Shown here: piece after piece, positions 17,841 through 26,243 of the stretch | Layout of the letters: the number at the start of each line of letters is the position of its first letter | How positions within the stretch are numbered: position 1 is the first letter of the stretch | NCBI RefSeq assembly: GCF_030643805.1 | Contig: NZ_CP094656.1 | Location: 2,976,001-3,040,000, forward strand | DNA length: 64,000 nt | DNA from: Alkalihalobacillus sp. AL-G | GTDB taxonomy: Bacteria > Bacillota > Bacilli > Bacillales > Fictibacillaceae | Direction of reading: 5' to 3' | Position numbers and translations under genes: made by a program | Notes under the pieces: generated by a model | Databases searched by the model: none | What the model saw: the letters and a program-made list of their open reading frames with translations, nothing else | What the model was told of the DNA's origin: nothing

Positions 17841-18343
17841 TTTCTAATTTCCCTTACTACATGACCTATCTCCGGCAAAATCAACTTATTCATTGCGAGT
17901 TTAACTGCCCCCGTAGAGCCAGGCATCGCAAAGACCGCCGTGTTGTCATACACCCCTGCGATCGCTCTGCTCAATATTGCTGCAGAACCAATATCCTCCG
18001 TATAACTGAGCATTCGAAACAGTTCACCGAATCCTGGAATTTCTTTATCAAGAAGTTCAGTAACCACCTCAACGGTTACATCACGTCTGGAAATTCCCGT
18101 TCCGCCATTGACTAGAATAACATCAACCCGACGATCAGCAGCACCCTTACGAATTGTTTCTGAGATTAACATCGCTTCATCCTGTACGATTTCATAATCG
18201 ACCGTAAAATGGCCTGCTGATTGGAGTTTCTCTATAATCCAGCCTCCACTTTTATCTGTTTGTTCGGTACGTGTGTCGCTTACCGTAATAACCATAGCGG
18301 ATACATGATCAGGCGCTTGCCTCTTATGTTCTTCTACACTCAT
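17831..18343 (-). CDS. moaB: Molybdenum cofactor biosynthesis protein MoaB
   Basis: MogA/MoaB-family protein, 170 residues. Such proteins adenylylate molybdopterin for metal insertion. Seen: the VITVSDTRTEQTDKSG start of the MoCF fold, VNGGTGISRRDVT near 80, and AMPGSTGAVKLAM near 140. The ATG at 18343 has AGGGATG-type pairing only, so the ribosome binding site is weak. The EcsC-type gene precedes it by 18 bases, so the two are probably cotranscribed. In B. subtilis moaB sits beside argGH; those genes are absent here. Confidence 0.93.
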   Translation of the reverse strand: MSVEEHKRQAPDHVSAMVITVSDTRTEQTDKSGGWIIEKLQSAGHFTVDYEIVQDEAMLISETIRKGAADRRVDVILVNGGTGISRRDVTVEVVTELLDKEIPGFGELFRMLSYTEDIGSAAILSRAIAGVYDNTAVFAMPGSTGAVKLAMNKLILPEIGHVVREIRKDL

Positions 18344-18361
18344 ATCGACAACATCCCTTTT

Positions 18362-19195
18362 TTAGTCCTTCTCCAACAACCATCGTTTTTGATAAAACTG
18401 ATTAGCGAAATCGGTGATTTGACGTGACAATTGATAATTGGTTGCCGCTCCATAAACCATTCCCATTATCGGTATGCCTTGAATCAGCCTCTTTCTCAGC
18501 ATGAACAACACCATACCCTTACCGATTAAGCTCACTAAGTGTCTGATCCAGCGATTATCCGCCACAACTTCTTCTGACTCGAAAAAGTATGGATTCAATT
18601 GTTGGTCCGATAGCTCATCCATCAATTTATCCCATGCATGGCGTTGGTGTTGCTGAGGTAAAGTTGCTGCATGGAAAACTTTTAATGATAGCATCGTTTC
18701 ATACGGTTCATTGATCGCAAAACCATACGAAAGAGCTATAACCTGAATCGAACGTAAATGCGAAGCAATACTTGCAGGGATATCCAGTCCGAGAAAGAGG
18801 ATTCCACCTGCACCGCTTAACCCTCCTTGTGCGAAGGATATTAGCCGATGCTTCGCAACCTGATGTTGAGCGATATAACGCAATTGTTCAATCCTGCAAT
18901 GCTTTAAATCCTCCCAGACCTCAATATCCTTATTCATCGCCTGTACAGACAGTAGAATCCGCTCTTTAGTATCCTGCTGAAACTGAGCATTCAAAAGAAT
19001 TGAGTGCAGGTGAAAAAGCAGATTATCTACAGTTTGAAGCGCTTTGTTCTTATATGCTGGTGTTAATTTTCCGAAGGCATCATCGAACCATTTATCATAC
19101 GTATTACTAAAATCTGAAGGGTAGTATGTAAAATATTCCTGTTCCCACTTCTCTATTTCAGACCAAACTCGCTGTTCATTGTTTGTCCAATTCAT
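18362..19195 (-). CDS. EcsC-family protein
   Basis: 277-residue protein of the EcsC family (about residues 65-260), with a glycine-rich hydrophobic stretch (FAQGGLSGAGGILFLGLDIPA) and another near the C-terminus (IPIMGMVYGAATNYQLSRQI). EcsC-domain proteins are poorly understood and may be membrane-associated. I choose the ATG at 19195, with GGAGG about 11 bases ahead; the upstream ATG of the same frame lies within that ribosome binding site. Likely in one transcript with moaB, though no functional link is known. Confidence 0.8.
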   Translation of the reverse strand: MNWTNNEQRVWSEIEKWEQEYFTYYPSDFSNTYDKWFDDAFGKLTPAYKNKALQTVDNLLFHLHSILLNAQFQQDTKERILLSVQAMNKDIEVWEDLKHCRIEQLRYIAQHQVAKHRLISFAQGGLSGAGGILFLGLDIPASIASHLRSIQVIALSYGFAINEPYETMLSLKVFHAATLPQQHQRHAWDKLMDELSDQQLNPYFFESEEVVADNRWIRHLVSLIGKGMVLFMLRKRLIQGIPIMGMVYGAATNYQLSRQITDFANQFYQKRWLLEKD

Positions 19196-19363
19196 TAAAA
19201 ACAACACCTCCTGCATTTCCTTTATTATAGCAAAAATACATATTGATTTTAAAACTCAAAATAATGCATTTCGAAAGGTTCAATGCTACGACCTAAATTT
19301 TCCACGAATCATTTTTTCCTTATAACTTAAAATACTAACTGTAAATAAAAGGAGGTTATAAAT

Positions 19364-19879
19364 ATGGGTATGTTTAGTGGAAACCCCAAAAAAGAGCCAT
19401 TACATTATGGAGAGGTTATCGGATTATGGACATCTTTATCCACTGCCAAGAGTTCCGTTGTTGCTTATCAAGTATATTACAATCATGCAGGTGACGAAGA
19501 TTTAAAAAGATTTATTGAAGATTTAATAAAAAATCTTCTAAAACCCGCTATTGAAGAAGTTGAGTCCATTTTAAAGAAAAATCAAGTTGCTCTCCCACCT
19601 TCCCCTCCGGAACGATCAGAAGCAAACACTGAAAGTATTCCTGTAGGTGCCCGTATTAATGATCCTGAAGTTGCAATGGCCATATCAAAAGACATTGCAC
19701 AAGGTCTAGTTGCTGATAGTGGTGTTATCGGCCAGTGTATTAGAGAAGATATTGCATTAATGTTTGGACAATTCCATGCAAAAAAGGCCCAAATGGGTGC
19801 TAGGTTATTACAAATCAATAAAGAAAAAGGTTGGTTAATACCGCCGCCGCTTCATAAAGATAGAGAAAATAACGACTGA
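19364..19879 (+). CDS. DUF3231-like protein, single-repeat length
   Basis: 171 residues, predicted all-helical and soluble. It resembles one half of the duplicated ferritin-like DUF3231 proteins of Bacillus (EPLHYGEVIGLWTSLSTAKSS, later IREDIALMFGQFHAKKAQMG). The full-length relatives run to about 330 residues, so this is a one-domain form. AGGAGG lies eight bases before the ATG at 19364. A strong terminator follows. Function is unknown; a sporulation or redox role is often guessed but not shown here. Confidence 0.7.
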   Translation: MGMFSGNPKKEPLHYGEVIGLWTSLSTAKSSVVAYQVYYNHAGDEDLKRFIEDLIKNLLKPAIEEVESILKKNQVALPPSPPERSEANTESIPVGARINDPEVAMAISKDIAQGLVADSGVIGQCIREDIALMFGQFHAKKAQMGARLLQINKEKGWLIPPPLHKDRENND

Positions 19880-19884
19880 TAACC

Positions 19885-19920
19885 AAAAAGCCCACCTCAT
19901 TTAAAAGAGATGGGCTTTTT
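19885..19920. terminator. Bidirectional terminator between DUF3231 gene and ackA
   Basis: AAAAAGCCCA-n-CTC pairs with GAG-n-TGGGCTTTTT, with T-runs on both strands. Confidence 0.88.
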
Positions 19921-19963
19921 CAATTTTTTGAGTAAGTGGTTTATTATTTTGTCGTTCCCGATA

Positions 19964-21157
19964 TTACTGATTCAGAGCCATTTTTACCGTATCTCGTGCA
20001 ATCATGACTTCTTCATTTGTAGGGATGATCATAACTTTTACAGGTGAATGAGGGTAATTGATAAACGCTTCTTTTCCACGTACTTTGTTTAGCGCAGGAT
20101 CCCAGTATACACCCATGAATTCTAACCCCTTTAAAACTCGTTCACGTATCACATCACTGTTTTCACCAATACCTGCTGTAAAAATAATCGCATCAATTCC
20201 ATGCATCTTAGATGCGTATGACCCGATATATTTATGGATACGACCTGCAAAAACCTCAAGTGCCAACAGCGCCCGTTCATTTCCTGCTTCTGCTTTTTCC
20301 TCAATATCTCGAAGGTCACTTGAAAATCCTGAAACTCCAAGCAGTCCACTTTCTTTGTTCAACACCTGTAGTACTTCCTCTGCAGTCTTTCCTGTTTTCT
20401 GCATAATATAAGGGAGTAAGGCAGGATCGATGTTACCGGAACGAGTTCCCATCGTAACTCCTGCAAGAGGTGTAAAGCCCATTGACGTATCAATTGATTT
20501 TCCGCCTTCAATAGCGGCGATGCTCGCACCGTTTCCTAAGTGACATGAAATGAGGCGAAGCTGTTCAATCGGTCGACCGAGCAATTCTGCGCATCTTTGT
20601 GAAACATATTTATGACTCGTTCCATGAAAGCCATATTTCCGAATCCCGAAATCTTTATAATAATCATAAGGAAGGCTGTATAAAAACGATTGTTCAGGCA
20701 TCGTCTGATGAAATGCTGTATCAAAAACAGCGACAGCCGGTACGTCAGGAAGGATTTCCTTAAACGCTTTGATTCCTATAATATTTGCGGGGTTATGAAG
20801 CGGAGCAAGCTCAGAAACCTCATCAATCTCCTGTATAACCTCGTCCGTGATCAATACAGAATCATTAAATTTTTCTCCTCCATGTACGACACGGTGTCCA
20901 ATACCTTCAATCTCGTCATACGAAGCAATAATGTTGTGGCGGATCAATTTATCTAACAACATTTGTACCGCAACAGCATGATCAGGAATATCAAAGGTCT
21001 CTTTCTGCTTTCGGCCTTCGAACTCAATCGTAAAAATACTATCTGACTGCCCGATCCGTTCAACGAGACCTTTTGTAATCACGTCTTCTTCAGGCATTGT
21101 TAACAGTTGAAATTTCAGTGATGAACTTCCGGCATTGATTGCCAGGATTTTATTCAT
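19964..21157 (-). CDS. ackA: Acetate kinase
   Basis: Converts acetyl phosphate and ADP to acetate and ATP in overflow metabolism. 397 residues, family length. ASKHA-fold motifs: [13 protein letters not shown] at the start, [12 protein letters not shown] near 148, [12 protein letters not shown] near 177, [13 protein letters not shown] near 205, and FTAGIGENS near 325. The ATG at 21157 is used because GGAG lies nine bases before it and the protein then begins MNKILAIN. CcpA activates ackA in B. subtilis through an upstream cre; a cre-like box at 21242-21255 fits that. Confidence 0.97.
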   Translation of the reverse strand: MNKILAINAGSSSLKFQLLTMPEEDVITKGLVERIGQSDSIFTIEFEGRKQKETFDIPDHAVAVQMLLDKLIRHNIIASYDEIEGIGHRVVHGGEKFNDSVLITDEVIQEIDEVSELAPLHNPANIIGIKAFKEILPDVPAVAVFDTAFHQTMPEQSFLYSLPYDYYKDFGIRKYGFHGTSHKYVSQRCAELLGRPIEQLRLISCHLGNGASIAAIEGGKSIDTSMGFTPLAGVTMGTRSGNIDPALLPYIMQKTGKTAEEVLQVLNKESGLLGVSGFSSDLRDIEEKAEAGNERALLALEVFAGRIHKYIGSYASKMHGIDAIIFTAGIGENSDVIRERVLKGLEFMGVYWDPALNKVRGKEAFINYPHSPVKVMIIPTNEEVMIARDTVKMALNQ

Positions 21158-21207
21158 TATCGACATCTCCTTCGTCGTCCAAGTTCATGTACCCAAAACC
21201 TTCTACC

Positions 21208-21255
21208 ATTAAACCACCAGAAGCACGTGAACTGCAAGGCTGGAAAGCGTTTACC
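21208..21255 (-). promoter_or_regulatory. ackA promoter with upstream cre-like box
   Basis: On the minus strand TTGCAG (21232-21237) and TTTAAT (21208-21213) are 18 bases apart. Directly upstream, 21242-21255 reads GGAAAGCGTTTACC, matching 12 of 14 positions of the CcpA-site consensus. A position above the -35 fits activation rather than repression. Confidence 0.6.
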
Positions 21256-21342
21256 CTTGATATTCTTTATTTTCAGATTTGAATTCGTTTTCATTCATTA
21301 ACTTTTGATACGATTTTGCAAGATCGGCGTTTCACTTCTAAG

Positions 21343-22332
21343 TTATCCATTAAAAGAACCCTTAAACCAACTATCAATTTTCCCCATGATGTTCTGTAGT
21401 GCTTTCGGTTCTGAAAAACTAGGTAATTCTGCCATAAGCGCTTCCTTTGGCGGACGAACCCCTTCCCCCTTTTTTTGTAAAAAGAAAATACTCTTAGCGT
21501 GTTCTTCCTTTTTGAACATGGTCAAGGGCAATTGAAGTAAACCATGTATAACGGCTTCTTCCTTTAAATAGTGATTCAACTTCTTCGCTTCATCACCAGA
21601 AAATATGAAGTTAGGAATTAAGAAGAACAGGAAACCACCCTCTTTCGCATGATTCAGTGCTTGTTCAATCATCAAGTGATGTGAATACGAATGTCCTGTC
21701 TCGGTTCTCACTTGATAGTTCGATGCGGTTCGATCATCTGGATAATAGCCGACTGGAAGATCGGATATAACTATGTCCACCGGGTCAATCATCAATGGCT
21801 GTAAACTGTCCTGATGATAGAGCTGAATGTCTTGTTCCTGAGCATTCATACTTACATAGGCTAGCTTAATCAGAGTTTCATCGACCTCGGCACCGTAACT
21901 GAATACGGGCTTGTTGTACTGATTGATTATTGCTGAAACAAGATTCCCCGTTCCAATAGCCGGATCGAGTAATGTTACTCGTTCTTTATTGGGAATTGTT
22001 TTGTTTACGAGGTAGCCCATAAACATTGCCACAGCATCTGGCGTCATCGCATGCTGGGATTGTACGCTCTTTTGCATTCCTTTTAAAATGGCCAGTTGAT
22101 ATCCCTTGCGAATTTCTTCTTTGGTTAGATCCTCTAATGAAATCTTTTTATAGTGGGAGATTAACTCCTCGGTTGTATCCTTATCGAATGTATCGGGTAA
22201 ACCACCTTGCAAAAGGTTTTCACCGGTTTCAATCAATGCATCCAAGTATGATGCATTATTTTTCTTAGAAAGAATCGTTGCTGTATGATGTAGCATCTCA
22301 TATAAGGCTTCGACTTTTTGAAAATCAGGCAT
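21343..22332 (-). CDS. ytxK: Class I SAM-dependent methyltransferase YtxK
   Basis: 329 residues. A helical N-terminus (1-110) precedes a Rossmann methyltransferase domain with LLDPAIGTGNLVSAI near 138 and a motif IV reading SDLPVGYYP near 207. N6-adenine DNA methyltransferases have NPPY there; the related but altered motif makes DNA methylation uncertain. YtxK is conserved next to ackA and tpx in Bacillus. The start has AGGAGGA. There is no restriction gene nearby, so it is not part of a restriction system. Confidence 0.88.
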   Translation of the reverse strand: MPDFQKVEALYEMLHHTATILSKKNNASYLDALIETGENLLQGGLPDTFDKDTTEELISHYKKISLEDLTKEEIRKGYQLAILKGMQKSVQSQHAMTPDAVAMFMGYLVNKTIPNKERVTLLDPAIGTGNLVSAIINQYNKPVFSYGAEVDETLIKLAYVSMNAQEQDIQLYHQDSLQPLMIDPVDIVISDLPVGYYPDDRTASNYQVRTETGHSYSHHLMIEQALNHAKEGGFLFFLIPNFIFSGDEAKKLNHYLKEEAVIHGLLQLPLTMFKKEEHAKSIFFLQKKGEGVRPPKEALMAELPSFSEPKALQNIMGKIDSWFKGSFNG

Positions 22333-22400
22333 CCCAAAATCCTCCTATACTATCTTCTTAGCTCATTGTATCAAATCCATAAAAAATCCCAAACTAATCC

Positions 22401-22492
22401 ATAAAGAAAACTCGGCGATTGCCGAGCTTTAAGCGAAGGAGAGCTGTAGTTGCTCTTATACTATAGAAAGTATTTATACTTTCTTAACGTGT
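22401..22492 (-). repeat. Copy 2 of the AAAGAAAACTCGGCG element
   Basis: About 92 bp. The perfect hairpin CTCGGCGATTGCCGAG is near the left end; the right end has GAAAGTATTTATACTTTC, another hairpin, then TTAACGTG. On the minus strand the first hairpin is followed by TTTTCTTT, which makes it terminator-like between tpx and ytxK. Confidence 0.85.
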
Positions 22493-22493
22493 A

Positions 22494-22527
22494 AAAAAAG
22501 ACCCCTCAAACGCGGCCTTTTTTTCGA
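22494..22527 (-). terminator. Weak terminator after tpx
   Basis: Leftward, AAAAAAAGGCC-n-GGTCTTTTTTT forms a short stem with a good T-run. Confidence 0.5.
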
Positions 22528-22533
22528 ACATTT

Positions 22534-23034
22534 TTAGTTAGCTGATTTTGCAGCTTCAAGTGCTGCTTCATAATCTGGGTGGCTCGTTGCTTCACTAACA
22601 TACTCAACATACGTCACTTTATTGTTGCTATCAACAACAAAAACAGCACGAGTTAGAAGACGTAGCTCTTCAATTGCAACACCGTATGCTTTCCCGAAAG
22701 AAAGGTCACGATGGTCGGAAAGGGTTTGTACATTTTCAACTCCTGCAGCCGCACACCATCTCTTTTGCGCAAATGGCAAGTCCATGCTGACAGTCAGGAC
22801 TTTAACATTATCAAGACTGCTTGCTTCTTCATTAAAACGACGGATTTCCTGATCACAAACCCCTGTATCGAGGGATGGGACAGAAGTAAGAATACGAACA
22901 GTTCCTTTTGTGTCCTCAAGTGTTACTTCTGATAGATCATTCGCTAGTACTTTAAAATCAGGAGCAGAATCCCCTGCTTTTACTTCGTTACCTAACAGTG
23001 TAATCGGCTTTTCTTTAAACGTTACTGATGCCAT
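22534..23034 (-). CDS. tpx: Thiol peroxidase Tpx
   Basis: Atypical 2-Cys peroxiredoxin that reduces hydroperoxides with thioredoxin, in the cytoplasm. 166 residues. The peroxidatic cysteine is Cys60 in [11 protein letters not shown] and the resolving cysteine Cys94 in KRWCAAAG, the normal Tpx spacing. The ATG at 23034 has AAAGGAGAT. Upstream of ytxK in the same direction but separated by the repeat element, so the two may be transcribed separately. Confidence 0.97.
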   Translation of the reverse strand: MASVTFKEKPITLLGNEVKAGDSAPDFKVLANDLSEVTLEDTKGTVRILTSVPSLDTGVCDQEIRRFNEEASSLDNVKVLTVSMDLPFAQKRWCAAAGVENVQTLSDHRDLSFGKAYGVAIEELRLLTRAVFVVDSNNKVTYVEYVSEATSHPDYEAALEAAKSAN

Positions 23035-23144
23035 TGTCGAACATCTCCTTTATAAAGGTTTACTAGACAAGCTTAATCTTAAACTTTACGGAATATTGTT
23101 TCAAGCATGAAGGTCCTTTGAATAACAACATTTATAATAAGAAT

Positions 23145-23186
23145 TAAAAAGGTGATGCCTCATTATAAGAGACACCACCTTTTTAC
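23145..23186 (-). terminator. Terminator of ytfIJ
   Basis: AAAAAGGTG-n-CTC pairs with GAG-n-CACCTTTTT after the ytfJ stop. Confidence 0.85.
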
Positions 23187-23194
23187 GACTATAA

Positions 23195-23740
23195 TTAAAA
23201 ATCAAAATCTTGATTTGGATTTCGTTCTGACTGATTCTGGTCTCCTGAATATTGGTGTCGACCCGATCTCCGGTTTCGACCGGATTGTTGATTCCCTGAT
23301 TGTTGTTGCCCTTGTTGCCCTGTTTGTTGACCGGATTGTTGGTTCGAGTTGTTTAACATTCCTTGTATTTTACTGACGACCTGTGGAGCTAAATCCAGTA
23401 ATCGTTCGTATAAGTGGGTGCTATTATCAAGATGAATGGTTTTTACCCCGGAAGAATTAACAATTAAAAATGCGATTGGAGTGATTGATACCCCTCCACC
23501 GCTCCCTCCACCAAAGGGTAAAGAATCTCCATCCTGAGACCCACCACGCGATTGTTGCTCAGAAGGTCCCTTGAACTGACTGCCTCCTGCCGCAAATCCA
23601 AATCCAACTTTCGAAACGGTTAAAATCACACTTCCATCAGGAGTTTCAACTGGATCGCCGATAATCGTATTGACATCGATCATCTCTTTAATATTTTCCA
23701 TCGCTGTTTGCATCAAACCCTGGATTGGATGTTCTGACAT
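23195..23740 (-). CDS. ytfJ: Sporulation protein YtfJ (GerW family) with long Gln-rich tail
   Basis: 181 residues. The GerW domain occupies about 1-125 (MSEHPIQGLMQTAMENIKEM, GFGFAAGGSQF, the glycine-rich FGGGSGGGVSITPIAFLIV). After it comes a low-complexity tail of about 50 residues rich in Gln, Gly, Ser, Asn and Arg. B. subtilis YtfJ is about 30 residues shorter. YtfJ is made in sporulation and affects germination; its mechanism is unknown. It overlaps the end of ytfI by 53 bases in another frame, so the pair is cotranscribed. Confidence 0.9.
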   Translation of the reverse strand: MSEHPIQGLMQTAMENIKEMIDVNTIIGDPVETPDGSVILTVSKVGFGFAAGGSQFKGPSEQQSRGGSQDGDSLPFGGGSGGGVSITPIAFLIVNSSGVKTIHLDNSTHLYERLLDLAPQVVSKIQGMLNNSNQQSGQQTGQQGQQQSGNQQSGRNRRSGRHQYSGDQNQSERNPNQDFDF

Positions 23741-24383
23741 GACGTTCCCTTCCCTTCCAATTTTTTACGACCTGAAACGCTGCGAATATAACTTGCCCTA
23801 AACGGAACGAAAAGATACACACAAATCTTGTATTTAGGATTTTCTCTTGAAAAAACGGAAGGACCTCAATGGTGGGTGGCGCAACAAAAGTTGTTGTAAA
23901 GCTTAGAAATCCGACGGTACTAGTTTTCATTGTCCAAAACAAACCTGAGAATAATCCCGTCGAGGCAGCATCTCCAGTTCCAATCTTGCTTTCCCAAATA
24001 AACTTTTCAACGGAAACCTTTTTGAAGAATCGCCGAACGATTTTCCCCAGATTATAGACTGAATCTATCAACCCTTTAGCATCCTCAATCTTGTGAAGAA
24101 GCGTATCTGCTTCAACGGTAACGTCTTGATCTGAATTTTTGTCTTGATTGAGTATTCCCTTGTTCGTTTTAACAGGTAGATGAACCTCTTTCTCATCAGA
24201 TTCGGACTGATCCAATGGGAGTTGCCAAGAATAACGAATAAGCCCCTTCATAAATTGCGCTTTGATAAGGACATTATCCCTACCTAATTCATGCGCATAT
24301 AGGACCGAAACCCTGACTTTGCTTATTAATACAATGATGAAGATAACGAGCAAGAATAGAGCGATTCCGAGAATCCAATACAT
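23688..24383 (-). CDS. ytfI: DUF2953 membrane protein YtfI
   Basis: 231 residues with one N-terminal transmembrane segment (about 3-23), then a DUF2953 region outside or at the membrane, ending in a basic tail. Function unknown; always next to ytfJ in Bacillus and so probably sporulation-related. ATG at 24383 follows GAGG by about seven bases, preferred over a GTG nine bases upstream. Its last 17 codons overlap the ytfJ start region in a different frame. Confidence 0.85.
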   Translation of the reverse strand: MYWILGIALFLLVIFIIVLISKVRVSVLYAHELGRDNVLIKAQFMKGLIRYSWQLPLDQSESDEKEVHLPVKTNKGILNQDKNSDQDVTVEADTLLHKIEDAKGLIDSVYNLGKIVRRFFKKVSVEKFIWESKIGTGDAASTGLFSGLFWTMKTSTVGFLSFTTTFVAPPTIEVLPFFQEKILNTRFVCIFSFRLGQVIFAAFQVVKNWKGRERHVRTSNPGFDANSDGKY

Positions 24384-24430
24384 CTTCCACACCTCAGTCT
24401 TACCGTAAAAACTGAAATTTAATCAAATAA

Positions 24431-24463
24431 AAGACCTATCAGCATTATGCACTGACAGGTCTT
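24431..24463 (-). terminator. Terminator of sppA-yteJ
   Basis: AAGACCTGTCAG pairs with CTGATAGGTCTT, followed on the minus strand by TTATTTG. Confidence 0.8.
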
Positions 24464-24472
24464 ATAGAATAC

Positions 24473-24967
24473 CTATTTCCGTGTATGAATTACCCTTGTG
24501 TCTGCAAAAATGTCATGTAGAGCTCTTTTCTCAGAAGTGACACTGGCAATTAAGTAGCCGATCCACGTCACTTTACTGATAAAACGACCTACAACCTCAC
24601 GGAATATGATCGTTAACCATGGTGGACGCTTGTCCAAATCCTTTGTTACAACACGTATTGCAAAAACCATTTTCCCAAGAGTCTGTCCGAACAATCGTGT
24701 TAACAAACCAAAATACAGAAAAAAGATGAGCGTAGTCATCACCACTTTAAGCGAAAAGATACTCGCATCATTCAGAGGTAAATCAAACCAACGAAAAACC
24801 GGATAGACCAGAATACGATACAAACTACCAATAACGATTAAATCGAGCAAATAAGCCCACAATCGGATCCAGAACCCTGCATATGCGACGGATTCAGCAG
24901 TTGATTTAGTCGGCTTAGTAGGTTGTTCTGATGTTAGTTGATGATTGTCTGATACAGAATGATCCAT
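24473..24967 (-). CDS. yteJ: RDD-family membrane protein YteJ
   Basis: 164 residues. A hydrophilic N-terminus (1-30) is followed by the RDD domain: YAGFWIRLWAYLLDLIV carries the Arg and Asp of the name, then three or four membrane segments and a second conserved part LGKMVFAIRVV. RDD proteins may act as ion transporters; YteJ itself is uncharacterised, but in B. subtilis it pairs with the membrane protease SppA. AGGAGG six bases before the ATG at 24967 overlaps the sppA stop codon, so the genes are tightly coupled. Confidence 0.9.
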   Translation of the reverse strand: MDHSVSDNHQLTSEQPTKPTKSTAESVAYAGFWIRLWAYLLDLIVIGSLYRILVYPVFRWFDLPLNDASIFSLKVVMTTLIFFLYFGLLTRLFGQTLGKMVFAIRVVTKDLDKRPPWLTIIFREVVGRFISKVTWIGYLIASVTSEKRALHDIFADTRVIHTRK

Positions 24968-24977
24968 TGCAAGCCTC

Positions 24978-25982
24978 CTATTTTGCGTACAAATATTTGA
25001 TTTGTGGTGCATTCGTCTGACTGAATAGCTTTTGGAATCCTAGCAGGTCAGAATTTGGATTCAATACTTTTTGAGCCGTTAAATTCAAGAGTGTATCAAA
25101 ACCGATGCTCATCTCGTACCGAATCACCTTTAAGTGAGAGTTACCCAGGTCCTTTTTCATCGTTTTAATCGTATCATCAAGAGCACCAAGTTCATCAACT
25201 AGTTTTAAAGCTTTAGCCTGGGTTCCATCGTATACTCGTCCATCAGCTATTTCACGGACTTCTTCTGCAGGAATCCCTCTACCTTCTGAAATGACCCCAA
25301 CAAACTGGTTATACGAATTATCAACAATTGATTGTAGAATGTTACGTTCTTCTTCTGTCATTTCCCTTGTCGGAGAAAGGATATCCTTATGGATCCCACT
25401 CTTGATCGTTTCCCACTTTACACCAAACTTTTCAGCTAACTCACTGTAGTTCAACGATTGTATGATGACACCGAGAGAGCCAGTCAGTGTAGAAGGGTGG
25501 GCGAATATTTTATCAGCAGGTGCAGAAATATAATAACCTCCTGAAGCAGCCATACTTCCCATGGATATGTATACGGGTTTCTTATGCTTTTCTTGGATTG
25601 TCGTAATTTTGTCATGGATTTCGGCACTTTCGACAACCCCGCCACCTGGACTGTTTACCTGAATGATGATTCCTTCAACATCGTTACTTTTTCCAGCAAG
25701 TTCAAGCATCTCCAAAAACTGTTGATGATTGTAACCCCCGCTTTGAAAAAAGGATGCAGGACCAGTATCCTGGATGACCCCCTGAACAGTAAGTACAGCA
25801 ATCTTATTTCTGTCGCTTCCTTTTTCGATAATCTTTTCAGTAAAAGGCTTTTCTTCAAATAACATGTTTTGTTGAAAATCAGTAAAATTATTCGCTGCGA
25901 CCGACGATAATAAATTGATTACGATTGATCCAACAAACAAGACAGCAGCAATCCCTAATGCCGCCCAGCGTTTTCCGTTCAT
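24978..25982 (-). CDS. sppA: Signal peptide peptidase SppA
   Basis: Membrane-anchored serine protease that degrades cleaved signal peptides and helps resist lantibiotics and membrane stress. 334 residues. One N-terminal membrane anchor (about 7-27), then the ClpP-like fold with NSPGGGVVESAEI near 109, the nucleophile Ser in SMAASGGYYISAPADKI near 145, and the general-base Lys in the ETIKSGIHKD stretch near 195. AAGGAGGA precedes the ATG. First gene of the sppA-yteJ unit. Confidence 0.95.
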   Translation of the reverse strand: MNGKRWAALGIAAVLFVGSIVINLLSSVAANNFTDFQQNMLFEEKPFTEKIIEKGSDRNKIAVLTVQGVIQDTGPASFFQSGGYNHQQFLEMLELAGKSNDVEGIIIQVNSPGGGVVESAEIHDKITTIQEKHKKPVYISMGSMAASGGYYISAPADKIFAHPSTLTGSLGVIIQSLNYSELAEKFGVKWETIKSGIHKDILSPTREMTEEERNILQSIVDNSYNQFVGVISEGRGIPAEEVREIADGRVYDGTQAKALKLVDELGALDDTIKTMKKDLGNSHLKVIRYEMSIGFDTLLNLTAQKVLNPNSDLLGFQKLFSQTNAPQIKYLYAK

Positions 25983-26009
25983 GGTGTTCCTCCTTCGTGC
26001 TAAATAGGT

Positions 26010-26140
26010 TGTTCAAAAAGTATTCAAGCGATCTTGTACCTGCGTCTACAAGTTAATGCTCCAAGGTAAGCTTCCTCGGTACAACTCGTAGCTTATGTGC
26101 AAGTACCGCTCGTTGCAAGGACCGCTCGTTGTTCAAGAAT
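26010..26140 (+). repeat. Partial copy of the TGTTCAAAAA element
   Basis: The left end TTGTTCAAAAAGTATTC matches the outer terminus, and AAGCTTCCTCGGTACAA plus GTACCTGCGTCTA match interior blocks of the copy at 48750 in the same orientation. The right terminal repeat is missing, so the end is approximate. It points rightward, toward nadK2. It lies in the 260-base gap between sppA and nadK2. Confidence 0.65.
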
Positions 26141-26243
26141 ACCATATTTTCGGAATAAAGTAATAACCACATTTGACAAAATGGTGAGATAAAACGAAGA
26201 TGAACATATGAAAATCAGTAGTGTTAAAGGAGGAGGAATTTGA

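Noticed and set aside
21505-21520. TTTTTGAACA match inside ytxK
   Set aside because: It is within a well-conserved coding sequence, with no partner repeat or internal blocks.
21343-22332. ytxK as a restriction-modification methyltransferase
   Set aside because: Motif IV is altered, no restriction or specificity gene is nearby, and the gene is a conserved Bacillus core gene.
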